Shown here: positions 1-7,153 of the stretch, piece after piece
How the letters are laid out: every line of letters starts with the position of its first letter
How positions within the stretch are numbered: position 1 is the stretch's first letter
Assembly: GCF_005049235.1 (NCBI RefSeq)
Contig: NZ_SUMD01000001.1
Location: 372,001-436,000, forward strand
DNA length: 64,000 nt
Direction: 5' to 3'
Origin: Rhodococcus oryzae
GTDB lineage: Bacteria; Actinomycetota; Actinomycetes; Mycobacteriales; Mycobacteriaceae
Position numbers and translations under genes: made by a program
Notes under the pieces: generated by a model
Database searches by the model: none
What the model saw: the letters and a program-made list of their open reading frames with translations, nothing else
What the model was told of the DNA's origin: nothing

Positions 1-308
1 ACCTCACCCACGAGCTCGGCGTCAACCCGAGCGAGAAGCCCTCTCCGCTGGTGGCGGCCGGCTCCTCGTTCCTGATGTTCTGTGTCGGCGCGGTCATCCC
101 GCTGATCCCGTACCTGCTCGGGTTCGAGTCGCTCGTCGCCGGGCTGACCGTTGGCGGGATCGGCCTACTGATCGTCGGCGCGATCGCGGCGAGCTTCACT
201 GCGAAGTCGAAGGTCCGCGGTGCGCTCCGGCAGCTCGCCTTCGGCGTGATCGCCGTCGCCGCCACCTACCTGGTCGGCGCGCTGATCGGAGTCGGCATCC
301 CCGGTTGA
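1..308 (+). CDS. VIT1/CCC1 family transporter, C-terminal part (5' end outside window)
   Basis: The frame is open from base 3 and closes with TGA at 306-308, so only the last ~100 residues are present. The visible sequence has the VIT/CCC1 pattern: an ELGV-x-P-x-x-SP-x-VAAGSSF stretch followed by GAxIPLIPYLLG and three hydrophobic helices. The family moves Fe2+/Mn2+ across membranes. The last ~48 codons lie opposite the 3' end of the convergent MFS gene, an unusually long antisense overlap. Family assignment is confident; the metal is inferred from the family. Confidence 0.8.
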   Translation, partial: LTHELGVNPSEKPSPLVAAGSSFLMFCVGAVIPLIPYLLGFESLVAGLTVGGIGLLIVGAIAASFTAKSKVRGALRQLAFGVIAVAATYLVGALIGVGIPG

Positions 309-1490
309 CGCCTGCGGGATGGTCCGCGGCGCGACCAGCCAGAACGCGATCGGGAGCAGCATCAGCGCGCCGGTGACCGCGAAGGCCACCCCGTAGGACA
401 GGTACTGGGCCAACACCCCGGCCACCAGTGGACCGGCCACCACGCCGACGTCGGAGGCCATCTGGAAGGTGGCCAGTACCGGACCGCCCCTGGCCTTGGA
501 GCCGATCACGTCCGCGACCGCGGCCTGCTGGGCCGGGTTCATCAGCCCGGACCCCACGCCCGCGACGAGCGACAGCGCGAGGAACGCCAGCAGGTTCTCG
601 CTGTACCCGAGGAACATCGTCGCCGCGCCCGCAATCGCCAGCCCGGCCAGCACGAACGGCCGCCTGCCGCGCAGGTCCGACAGTCGTCCCGCCGGGATCT
701 GTACCAGCGCGTTGCCGATCGCGTACACGGTCAGTGCCACACCCGCCAGCGCGGTGCCCTCGCCCAGCGCCTCGACCACGAACAGCGGCACCATCGCGAC
801 CCGAACGCCGAACGACACCCAGCCGTTGGCGAAGTTCGACACCAGGGATGCGCGGTAGGTCGCCGAGGCCAGCGCCTCGCGCAGCGTCATCGTGACGACG
901 TGGCCGCCCGAATCCGGTGCGGCCAGCGCGGACTCACGCAGGCTCAGGAACACCACCGCCGCCGCGATCAGCAGCGCAACGGCATAGATCAGGAACGGAG
1001 CGCGCAACCCGAAGCCGGCGAGCGCGCCGCCGACGAGCGGCCCGCCGATGGTGCCGAACAGGAAAGACGTCGCGTACAGGCCCGACACCCGACCGCGGAT
1101 GCCCGGCGGCGTGATCCGGATCAGCAGGCCGAGCGCGGACACTGTGAACATGGTCGACCCGATGCCGCCGATCGCCCGGAACAGCAGCAGCTGCCAGTAG
1201 CCCTGCGCGAAGGCCACCGCACCGGACGAGACCGCGACGATCAGCAGCCCGGTGAGATACGTCGGGCGCTCCCCCAGCCGCTGCACCAGCGCCCCGCTTA
1301 GCGGCGCGAACAGCAGTCGCATCAGGGCGAACACGCTGATCACGGCGGTCGCCGCGGTGACCCCGACGTCGAAGCTGCGGGCGAACTGGGGCAGCGCAGG
1401 GGCGACGATGCCGAACCCGAGGGCGATGACGAAACTGGCCGAGACCAGGACCCAGATCTCGCGTGGCAGCTTATTTGCGGTGGTGTGCAT
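165..1490 (-). CDS. MFS-family drug/metabolite exporter
   Basis: A 441-residue major facilitator protein. I start it at ATG 1490 because the frame upstream is antisense to pgm and lacks membrane character. It opens with a cytoplasmic stub and a first helix (IWVLVSASFVIALGFGIVAPALP), then about 12 hydrophobic segments; the helix 2-3 loop (GERPTYLTG) and helix 8-9 loop (DLRGRRPFV) carry the MFS RxGRR-like signature. The hydrophobic core ends near WLVAPRT, and the protein then runs ~48 polar residues through the antisense of the VIT gene before its stop. It lies 34 bases downstream of pgm on the same strand and may be co-transcribed. Substrate unknown. Confidence 0.8.
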   Translation of the reverse strand: MHTTANKLPREIWVLVSASFVIALGFGIVAPALPQFARSFDVGVTAATAVISVFALMRLLFAPLSGALVQRLGERPTYLTGLLIVAVSSGAVAFAQGYWQLLLFRAIGGIGSTMFTVSALGLLIRITPPGIRGRVSGLYATSFLFGTIGGPLVGGALAGFGLRAPFLIYAVALLIAAAVVFLSLRESALAAPDSGGHVVTMTLREALASATYRASLVSNFANGWVSFGVRVAMVPLFVVEALGEGTALAGVALTVYAIGNALVQIPAGRLSDLRGRRPFVLAGLAIAGAATMFLGYSENLLAFLALSLVAGVGSGLMNPAQQAAVADVIGSKARGGPVLATFQMASDVGVVAGPLVAGVLAQYLSYGVAFAVTGALMLLPIAFWLVAPRTIPQASTGDADSDQRADQVGGGDGDHAEGELPERTADLRLRSEARRDRADDQ

Positions 1491-1524
1491 GATTGCCACC
1501 GATCCTAGCCAGCGGCGAAAACAG

Positions 1525-3168
1525 TCAGGCGTCTGCTCCCAAGGCCCGGGACACCAGCTCCCGCGCCTCCTCCTGCACCTGCGCGAGATGCTCCCTGCCC
1601 TTGAACGATTCGGCGTAGATCTTGTACTTGTCCTCGGTACCGGACGGCCGCGCGGCGAACCAGGCGTTCTCTGTGCAGACCTTGAGCCCGCCGAGCGCCG
1701 CACTGTTGCCGGGCGCCGCGGTGAGCGCTGCGGTGATCGGCTCGCCCGCCAGCTGGGTCGCGGTGACCTGCTCCGAGGACAGCGCCGCCAGGGCCTTCTT
1801 CTGCTCACGGGTGGCGGGCGCGTCGACCCGTGCGTACTCGGGGCTGCCGTACCGCTGCGCCAGCTCGGCATACCGGGCCGCGGGCGAGCGCCCGGTGACG
1901 GCGGTGATCTCGGACGCCAGCAGCGCCATGATGATGCCGTCCTTGTCCGTCGTCCACACCCGGCCGTCGGTGCGCAGGAACGAGGCTCCCGCGCTCTCCT
2001 CGCCGCCGAAGCCCAGCTCGCCAGTCAGCAGGCCCGGCACGAACCATTTGAAACCGACGGGTACCTCCACCAACTCCCGGCCGAGACCTGCCACCACCCG
2101 ATCGATCATCGACGAGCTCACCAAGGTCTTGCCGACCTTGGTGCCCGGCGCCCAGCCGGGCCGGTTCGCGTAGAGGTAGTCGATGGCCACCGCGAGATAG
2201 TGGTTCGGGTTCATCAACCCGCCGTCCGGGGTGACGATGCCGTGCCGGTCGGCGTCCGCGTCGTTGCCGGTGGCGATGTCGAACCGGTCCCGCGCGCCGA
2301 TCAGCGAGGCCATCGCGTCCGGGGACGAACAGTCCATCCTGATCTTGCCGTCGGTGTCGAGGGTCATGAACCGCCACGTCGCATCCACCAGTGGGTTCAC
2401 CACCGTCAGATCGAGGCGGTGACGCTCGGCGATCGCACCCCAATAGTCGACGCTGGCACCGCCGAGCGGATCGGCGCCGATCCGGATGCCTGCGTCGCGG
2501 ACCGCATCGAGGTCGACCACGTTCGGCAGGTCGTCGAGGTACGTGGCCAGGAAGTCGTAGGGACGGGCCGCGCTCTTGAGTGCCGCGGCAAGTGGGACCC
2601 GCTTGACCCCGGCCAGGCCTGCCGCGATCAGCTCGTTCGCGCGGGCCTCGATGGACGCGGTGGCGGTGCTGTCTGCGGGGCCACCGTGTGGCGGGTTGTA
2701 CTTGAAGCCGCCGTCGCGTGGCGGGTTGTGCGAGGGCGTCACCACGATGCCGTCTGCCGGTGCGGTCGTGCCAGAGGCGTTGTGCCGCAGGATCGCATGA
2801 CTGACCGCGGGGGTCGGGGTGTAGCGGCCGCCGGAATCGATGAGCACCACAACGTCATTGGCCGCGAGAACCTCGAGCGCGCTGGTCCAGGCGGGCTCGG
2901 AGAGTGCGTGGGTGTCGCGGCCGAGGAACAGCGGTCCGGTGATCGACTGACTCGCCCGGTACTCGGCGATGGCCTGCGTGGTGGCGAGGATGTGCGCCTC
3001 GTTGAAGGCCCCGTCCAGGCTGGATCCGCGGTGCCCGGAGGTACCGAACGCGACCCGCTCGTCCGGGTTCTCCGGGTCTGGGATCCGGCTGTAGTAGGCC
3101 GTCACCAGCTGCGCGAGGTCCTCGAGATCCTGCGGCTGGGCGAGCGTGCCTGCTCGGTCGTGCGCCAC
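1525..3168 (-). CDS. pgm: Phosphoglucomutase (alpha-D-glucose phosphate-specific)
   Basis: A 547-residue cytoplasmic enzyme interconverting glucose-1-phosphate and glucose-6-phosphate, linking glycolysis to glycogen, trehalose and cell-wall sugar synthesis. The phosphoserine loop TPSHNPP lies at residues ~144-150 (catalytic Ser146). The Mg2+ loop reads DADADRHG, the sugar-binding loop GFGGEESAG, and a C-terminal phosphate-binding region RPSGTED is present. Length is normal for the family. The start is GTG 3168, preceded by AGGAGG with a 6-base spacer. mgtE ends 114 bases upstream on the same strand. Confidence 0.95.
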   Translation of the reverse strand: MAHDRAGTLAQPQDLEDLAQLVTAYYSRIPDPENPDERVAFGTSGHRGSSLDGAFNEAHILATTQAIAEYRASQSITGPLFLGRDTHALSEPAWTSALEVLAANDVVVLIDSGGRYTPTPAVSHAILRHNASGTTAPADGIVVTPSHNPPRDGGFKYNPPHGGPADSTATASIEARANELIAAGLAGVKRVPLAAALKSAARPYDFLATYLDDLPNVVDLDAVRDAGIRIGADPLGGASVDYWGAIAERHRLDLTVVNPLVDATWRFMTLDTDGKIRMDCSSPDAMASLIGARDRFDIATGNDADADRHGIVTPDGGLMNPNHYLAVAIDYLYANRPGWAPGTKVGKTLVSSSMIDRVVAGLGRELVEVPVGFKWFVPGLLTGELGFGGEESAGASFLRTDGRVWTTDKDGIIMALLASEITAVTGRSPAARYAELAQRYGSPEYARVDAPATREQKKALAALSSEQVTATQLAGEPITAALTAAPGNSAALGGLKVCTENAWFAARPSGTEDKYKIYAESFKGREHLAQVQEEARELVSRALGADA

Positions 3169-3282
3169 GGCACGCCTCCTCGGGTCGGTGATTGTCGGTC
3201 AGCACCATTCGATCACGCGAGCACGTTGTATGCGACGGGGGATGGAACCGCCGTGAGGGCGGTTCCATCCCCATGTCGTGCT

Positions 3283-4659
3283 TCAGGCGATCAGATCGGC
3301 GAGGAACCAGTAGGCGAAACCGAAGTAGATGAACACGCCGACGAGGTCCATGATCGAGGTGATGAGCGGTGCGCTCAGGGTCGCGGGATCGGTGCCGATC
3401 TTGCGGGCGAGGAAGGGCAGCAGCGAGCCGAGCACACCGCCGACCACGGTGCAGGTGAGCATGCTCAGGCCGACGATGGCCAGGACCTCACCACCGATGT
3501 CACCCTTGGTGAAGTAGGTGAGAACGACCTCGAGGACGGCAATGGAGGCACCGAGCGCGAGCGCTACGCCTAGCTCACGACGGATGACGAATCCGATATC
3601 GCGCCAACGCAACTGCATCTGCCCCAACGCCATCGACCGAAGGACGAGGGTCGCCGACTGACTGCCGGTATTACCGCCCATATCGATGATCGGAGCGAGG
3701 AAGGCGGCCAGGATGATGACCTCGGCGAGAATGTCTTCTTGCGCCGCAACGAAATTGCTGGTGATCAGACCGAACACGGTCAACAGCCCGAGCCAGAAGA
3801 CCCGCGTTCCGTAGATGCGGAGGAACGAGGAGTCCTTCAGATCGAGATCCGGACCTCCGACCGCGGACGTTCCGCCGTAGCGGGCCAGCTGGGTCGCATC
3901 CTGTTCGCGATCGATGTCCATCGCATCATCGACGGTCACGATGCCGATCATGCGTTCGTCGCCATCGACAACCGGTACAGCGAGCATGTTGTAACGCCGG
4001 ATGTATTCGGTGGCTTTGTCATCCGGATCATTGCTACGCACGAGAACGGGGTCGGTCTGCATCAGCTCCTCAACCTTGGTGTCCGCGCGGTTGAGCACCA
4101 GCTCGCGCAGCGGGATCGTGCCACGGAGGCGACCGTCGCCGTCGATCACGTACACGACATTGATCGTTTCCTTGTCCGGCGCGCTCGTTCGCAGCTCCTG
4201 CAGCGAGTCGCCGACGGTCATTCCCGCGCTCACCGTGGCATAGGCCGAGGTGGTCACCGATCCCGCCGTGCCCTCGGGGTAGGCCGCCAGCCTCAGCACG
4301 TCCTCCCGCTCGGCCTGGGCCAGCAGTGGTATCAGTCGCTCACGGCCATCCGAACTCAGCCGGTTGTACAGGTCGGCGCGCTCATCCGGGGGTAGGTCCC
4401 CGATCAACGTCGCAGCAGGTCCAGACGGCGTGGCGGCCAGAACGGCATCCTGCTCGGCATCGAGTAGCTCGACGAACAGGCGCGCCTGCTCCCGGGACGG
4501 CAGTGTGAGCAGAAGTGCCGACACCTGCTGGGGAGCGGCATCACGCAGGACTTCCGCGATGTCGGCCGGTGGACACTCCCGGACCAACCGACGGAAGGCG
4601 TCCGGGTCCGGATTCTGTAGCAGCATCCGGACAGACACGATGATTTCTTCACGGTTCAT
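3283..4659 (-). CDS. mgtE: MgtE-type magnesium transporter
   Basis: A 458-residue inner-membrane Mg2+ channel/transporter. The N-terminal ~130 residues form the helical MgtE_N domain (repeats around LLQNPDPDAFRRLV). Residues ~135-255 hold two CBS domains (VSAGMTVGDSLQELR; MIGIVTVDDAMDI), and the C-terminal ~190 residues hold five membrane helices, with PIIDMGGNTGSQSATL in the pore region. In the family the cytosolic domains sense Mg2+ and gate the pore. ATG 4659 has GAGG upstream. The long leader carries an M-box riboswitch and a short Pro-rich ORF, so expression is very likely Mg2+-controlled. Confidence 0.95.
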   Translation of the reverse strand: MNREEIIVSVRMLLQNPDPDAFRRLVRECPPADIAEVLRDAAPQQVSALLLTLPSREQARLFVELLDAEQDAVLAATPSGPAATLIGDLPPDERADLYNRLSSDGRERLIPLLAQAEREDVLRLAAYPEGTAGSVTTSAYATVSAGMTVGDSLQELRTSAPDKETINVVYVIDGDGRLRGTIPLRELVLNRADTKVEELMQTDPVLVRSNDPDDKATEYIRRYNMLAVPVVDGDERMIGIVTVDDAMDIDREQDATQLARYGGTSAVGGPDLDLKDSSFLRIYGTRVFWLGLLTVFGLITSNFVAAQEDILAEVIILAAFLAPIIDMGGNTGSQSATLVLRSMALGQMQLRWRDIGFVIRRELGVALALGASIAVLEVVLTYFTKGDIGGEVLAIVGLSMLTCTVVGGVLGSLLPFLARKIGTDPATLSAPLITSIMDLVGVFIYFGFAYWFLADLIA

Positions 4660-4824
4660 GATGACCTCACTCGAATCGGCCGCTGGGTCTCAACAGCCGC
4701 GAAAAACCGCATGCCGCAACCGGGTTTCGGCAGACGGCAGCCCAAAAGGACCACCGATCGGCACGCAGAGGGTGACCGCCGACGCACGGACAGCGTCGGG
4801 GTGAAAGAACGGGAACCCGCGTCA

Positions 4825-4843
4825 GCCGCCCAGCATGGGCGGC
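4825..4843 (-). promoter_or_regulatory. 8-bp hairpin in the mgtE leader, just after the short ORF
   Basis: GCCGCCCA and TGGGCGGC form a perfect 8-bp stem with a 3-base loop, starting 7 bases after the stop of the Pro-rich short ORF. No U-run follows, so it is not a classical intrinsic terminator. It could be a pause site, a Rho-coupled attenuator element, or a stem that a ribosome stalled on the short ORF would disrupt. Its function is inferred. Confidence 0.5.
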
Positions 4844-4850
4844 CGTGAAC

Positions 4851-4928
4851 TCAGCGCCGCTGAGACGGCGTGGGAGTAGACGACGGAGGGTGATCGCAAG
4901 CCCCGGAACTACTCGGACTCGGACTCAT
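4851..4928 (-). CDS. Short Pro/Ser-rich upstream ORF in the mgtE leader (25 codons)
   Basis: ATG 4928 follows GGGAGGTGA (4933-4941), a near-perfect Shine-Dalgarno with ~6-base spacing, among the best in the window. The peptide starts MSPSPSSSGACDHPP and continues SSTPTPSQRR before TGA at 4851: 6 Pro and 8 Ser in 25 residues, including one Pro-Pro pair. It lies between the M-box aptamer and mgtE, on the same transcript. A proline-rich leader peptide tuning Mg2+ transporter expression is known from Salmonella mgtA (mgtL); a similar role here is inference. Confidence 0.6.
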   Translation of the reverse strand: MSPSPSSSGACDHPPSSTPTPSQRR

Positions 4929-4983
4929 GCCATCACCTCCCGGCGGTCGAGGCGCACGCGGGCGCCGATCGATGCAAGCGCGG

Positions 4984-5027
4984 GAGAAGGGCCGGACGAC
5001 AGAGGTCGCGGCTCAGCACCCCTTCTC
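4984..5027 (-). promoter_or_regulatory. Putative M-box expression platform (alternative pairing)
   Basis: On the RNA, GAGAAGGG at the 3' edge of the aptamer (5027-5020) is exactly complementary to CCCTTCTC 28 bases downstream (4991-4984). Forming this 8-bp helix would compete with closure of aptamer helix P1, as expected of a switching element. No U-tract follows the second arm, so a Rho-dependent or ribosome-coupled output is more likely than intrinsic termination. The pairing is seen; the switching is inferred. Confidence 0.45.
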
Positions 5028-5185
5028 GACAGAGCTTTGGCACTGCACGGCGTAACCCGCGATGCGGGAGCCACTTGGGCTCAACCCTTCGTCCGGGAGG
5101 AGCTGTCCTGACCCGGGGCGTCTCTCGACGTTTGGGGTCAGTGGCCTGTGTCCGTGCAGACGCCTCACCTAGCGAGGTGCATGCG
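5016..5185 (-). promoter_or_regulatory. M-box (ykoK) Mg2+ riboswitch aptamer
   Basis: Read on the minus strand, the segment carries the conserved M-box blocks in order: GCTAGGTGAGGC at the 5' side, CACGGACACAGGC, CTGACCCCAAACGTCGAGAGACG, the complementary CGGGTCAG, and finally CCGTGCAGTGCCAAAGCTCTG. TCTGCACGG and CCGTGCAG pair to form the long-range helix. This matches the family consensus I know from Bacillus and mycobacteria. M-boxes sense Mg2+ and lower expression of Mg2+ uptake genes when it is plentiful. mgtE is the gene downstream. Outer boundaries are approximate. Confidence 0.9.
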
Positions 5186-5281
5186 GCGAACAGCTAAACA
5201 GACATTCACCGGCGACGCAAACCTCCCCCTCCATGGATCCCTGAATACGTCTACGCCACAACACATTCCGCGTGGTTGCGA

Positions 5282-5647
5282 TCATACGAACAAGGCGTGA
5301 GCGACGGCGAACCCCAGCGCCGCGGCTGCGATCCCGGCCGCGACGCTGACCACGACGTTGGCCAGCGCGTACAGCCGGACCCCGTCCTCGACGAGCCGGA
5401 CCGTCTCGTAGCCGAAGGTGCTGTACGTCGTCAGCGCACCACAGAATCCGGTGCCAACGAGGGCCATCACCTCACCACCATGAGCGGCGCCGCCGACCAG
5501 AGCACCGAGGATCAGCGATCCGATCACGTTCACGGTGAGGGTCCCCCACGGGAACTCGCTGTCGGCGCGGGACCCGACGGCGCGGTCGAGCAGGAAGCGC
5601 GTTGGCGCGCCGACCATGCCGCCGAGGACGACCAGCACCACCGTCAC
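5282..5647 (-). CDS. crcB: CrcB/Fluc fluoride channel subunit (second copy)
   Basis: A 121-residue membrane protein with four predicted helices and the Fluc pattern: GAPTRFLLDR near the N-terminus, the PWGTLTVNVIGS Asn-containing segment, and GALTTYSTFGYET carrying the channel TxxST motif. Fluc proteins export toxic fluoride as dual-topology dimers; actinobacteria often encode two diverged copies that form heterodimers. GTG 5647 overlaps the stop of the DUF190 gene by 4 bases (GTGA), so translation is probably coupled. It is the last gene of the crcB-DUF190-crcB cluster. Confidence 0.92.
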   Translation of the reverse strand: MTVVLVVLGGMVGAPTRFLLDRAVGSRADSEFPWGTLTVNVIGSLILGALVGGAAHGGEVMALVGTGFCGALTTYSTFGYETVRLVEDGVRLYALANVVVSVAAGIAAAALGFAVAHALFV

Positions 5648-5982
5648 GGCCGGTCCTCGGTGAAGTGCACCCGCTCGACGCCCTCGAGTGTCACGGTGGC
5701 CTCGGTGAGAAGTTCACCGATGCCGTCCAGGAACCCGCGGATCCGCTCCTCGGTGTCCACCGCGACCACCAACAGCGGCAACCCATCGGCCAGGTCGAGG
5801 AGCCTCGTGGTGTGGATGTGCGCGGACGCGCCATACCCCTCGACTCCCCGCCACACACTCGCACCACTCAGCCCGGCGGCACGGGCGCGCTTGACGATCT
5901 CCTGGTACTTCGGCTTGTGATGCCAGAGGTCGTCCTGCCCGAGGATGATCGACAGCCGCATCTCCGTGCGCGAGTAAGACAT
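5644..5982 (-). CDS. DUF190 family protein in the fluoride-export operon
   Basis: A 112-residue cytosolic protein of the DUF190 family, a PII-like ferredoxin-fold group. Visible landmarks are RLSIILGQDDLWHHKP at the N-terminus, AGLSGASVWRGVEGYG, and DLPLLVVAVDTEERI-like residues in the middle. ATG 5982 has AAGGAAG 6 bases upstream. One base separates it from the stop of the upstream crcB, and its own stop overlaps the start of the second crcB. DUF190 genes are commonly linked with crcB; a regulatory role is inferred, the biochemical function is unknown. Confidence 0.85.
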   Translation of the reverse strand: MSYSRTEMRLSIILGQDDLWHHKPKYQEIVKRARAAGLSGASVWRGVEGYGASAHIHTTRLLDLADGLPLLVVAVDTEERIRGFLDGIGELLTEATVTLEGVERVHFTEDRP

Positions 5983-5983
5983 G

Positions 5984-6388
5984 TCAGCTTCCTTTCTCGG
6001 CGACGGCACCGGTGACGAGGCGTGCGCCCCACACCCCCACCAGGACGGCGGCGAGCGCCGCGATCACCGTCCCGAAGAGATAGCCGAACGCGATCGGATA
6101 GTTGCCGGACGCGAGCAGCCCCCGCACCTCGACCGCATAGGTCGAGAAGGTGGTGAAGCCGCCGAGCACCCCGACCCCGAGGAACGGTCGCAGCAACCGG
6201 TGCGCGGTCCAGACCTCGGTGATGAGCACCATGAGGATGCCGATCAGCAGGCAGCCGGTCACGTTGGTGATCAGCGTCGCCCACGGGATCTCCCTGGTCG
6301 GCATCGCGTGCGCGATGCCGTATCTCGCGAGCGCACCGATCCCGCCGCCGAGCGCGACCACCGCGAGCAGCGATCCCTCACCGCGCAT
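5984..6388 (-). CDS. crcB: CrcB/Fluc fluoride channel subunit (first copy)
   Basis: A 134-residue four-helix membrane protein: GGGIGALARYGI near the N-terminus, PWATLITNVTGCLLIG with the conserved Asn, and GGFTTFSTYAVE with the TTFST filter motif. I start at ATG 6388, which has AGGTGA 6 bases upstream; a GTG three codons earlier is possible. It follows the LON-domain gene (stop at 6398) closely, so all four genes from 7039 to 5282 may be one transcript. I see no fluoride riboswitch upstream. Confidence 0.92.
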   Translation of the reverse strand: MRGEGSLLAVVALGGGIGALARYGIAHAMPTREIPWATLITNVTGCLLIGILMVLITEVWTAHRLLRPFLGVGVLGGFTTFSTYAVEVRGLLASGNYPIAFGYLFGTVIAALAAVLVGVWGARLVTGAVAEKGS

Positions 6389-6397
6389 GCGAATCAC

Positions 6398-7039
6398 CTA
6401 CTCCGACAGCCTGAACCGCACCGCGGCGATCACGTCGCCGAGGGCCTCGACCAGGACCGTCAGCCTTTCGCCCGGACCGGGCGCCGACAGCAACCTCAGC
6501 CGATCCACCGCGACGAGCGGGAGGGTGGCCGCGAGGGCGTAGACGCGGTCGCCCATCTCTCCCGGCAACTCGTCCAACCTGGGAAACCCCGGCACGGGGA
6601 TGCCGCGCACCGCCGCGGACCGGCTCAGCAGCCCGCCGAGTTCGTCGACCAGCGTGCCGACCTCGTCGATCGAGTCCGGCTTGTAGTCCGTGCCCTCGTC
6701 GGGCCACGGTTCCACATCCGCCCGCGGGTAGGGATTGTCCGGCAGCCAGCGGCGCACCCGGATCCGGCCCTCGCCGACGCAGCCGAGCAGCAGTCGCCCG
6801 CCGGGCACCCGCTCGTAGTCGACTATCCGCGCCACGGTCCCGATGTCGGTGCGCTCGTCGCCGCCGCCCACCTCGTGGCCGCGGGTGATGAGGACCACGC
6901 CGAATCGCCGAAGGTCAGGGGACGAGGTCAGGTCTTCGACCATCTCGAGGTAGCGCGGCTCGAACACCTGCAGCGGCAGCAGTTCACCCGGGAGCAACAC
7001 GGACCCGAGCGGGAACATCGGCAGAGCATCCACGGTCAC
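6398..7039 (-). CDS. LON peptidase substrate-binding domain protein
   Basis: A ~213-residue protein made of the LON N-terminal (substrate-binding) domain only, without AAA+ or protease modules. Landmarks are LPMFPLGSVLLPGELLPLQVFEPRY at the start and GTVARIVDYERVPGGRLLLGCVGEGRIRV in the middle. Such stand-alone LON-domain proteins are widespread; their role is unclear. Start taken as GTG 7039; GTG 7033 is equally possible. It is the first gene of the minus-strand run into crcB-DUF190-crcB, with no obvious functional link to fluoride. Confidence 0.82.
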   Translation of the reverse strand: MTVDALPMFPLGSVLLPGELLPLQVFEPRYLEMVEDLTSSPDLRRFGVVLITRGHEVGGGDERTDIGTVARIVDYERVPGGRLLLGCVGEGRIRVRRWLPDNPYPRADVEPWPDEGTDYKPDSIDEVGTLVDELGGLLSRSAAVRGIPVPGFPRLDELPGEMGDRVYALAATLPLVAVDRLRLLSAPGPGERLTVLVEALGDVIAAVRFRLSE

Positions 7040-7153
7040 AGCATGCCCTCGATCCGGGTGTCGCGCCGATAACCGCGAAAGAGCGCGCCGATCTTCGCTA
7101 ATGTGAGCTACGTCATGGTGCCGGTTTCTCCCACCATTCATCGGAGGTTTTCG

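Noticed and set aside
1252-3573. A 773-codon plus-strand frame across pgm and its flanks
   Set aside because: Antisense to the clearly conserved phosphoglucomutase and to the ends of two other genes; the composition is typical shadow coding.
4845-5111. An 88-codon plus-strand frame across the mgtE leader
   Set aside because: It is antisense to the M-box aptamer and the short Pro-rich ORF; the conserved RNA explains the sequence.
5282-7039. Fluoride (crcB) riboswitch
   Set aside because: The region upstream of the first crcB is coding sequence of the LON-domain gene and no fluoride-aptamer motif was seen upstream of 7039.
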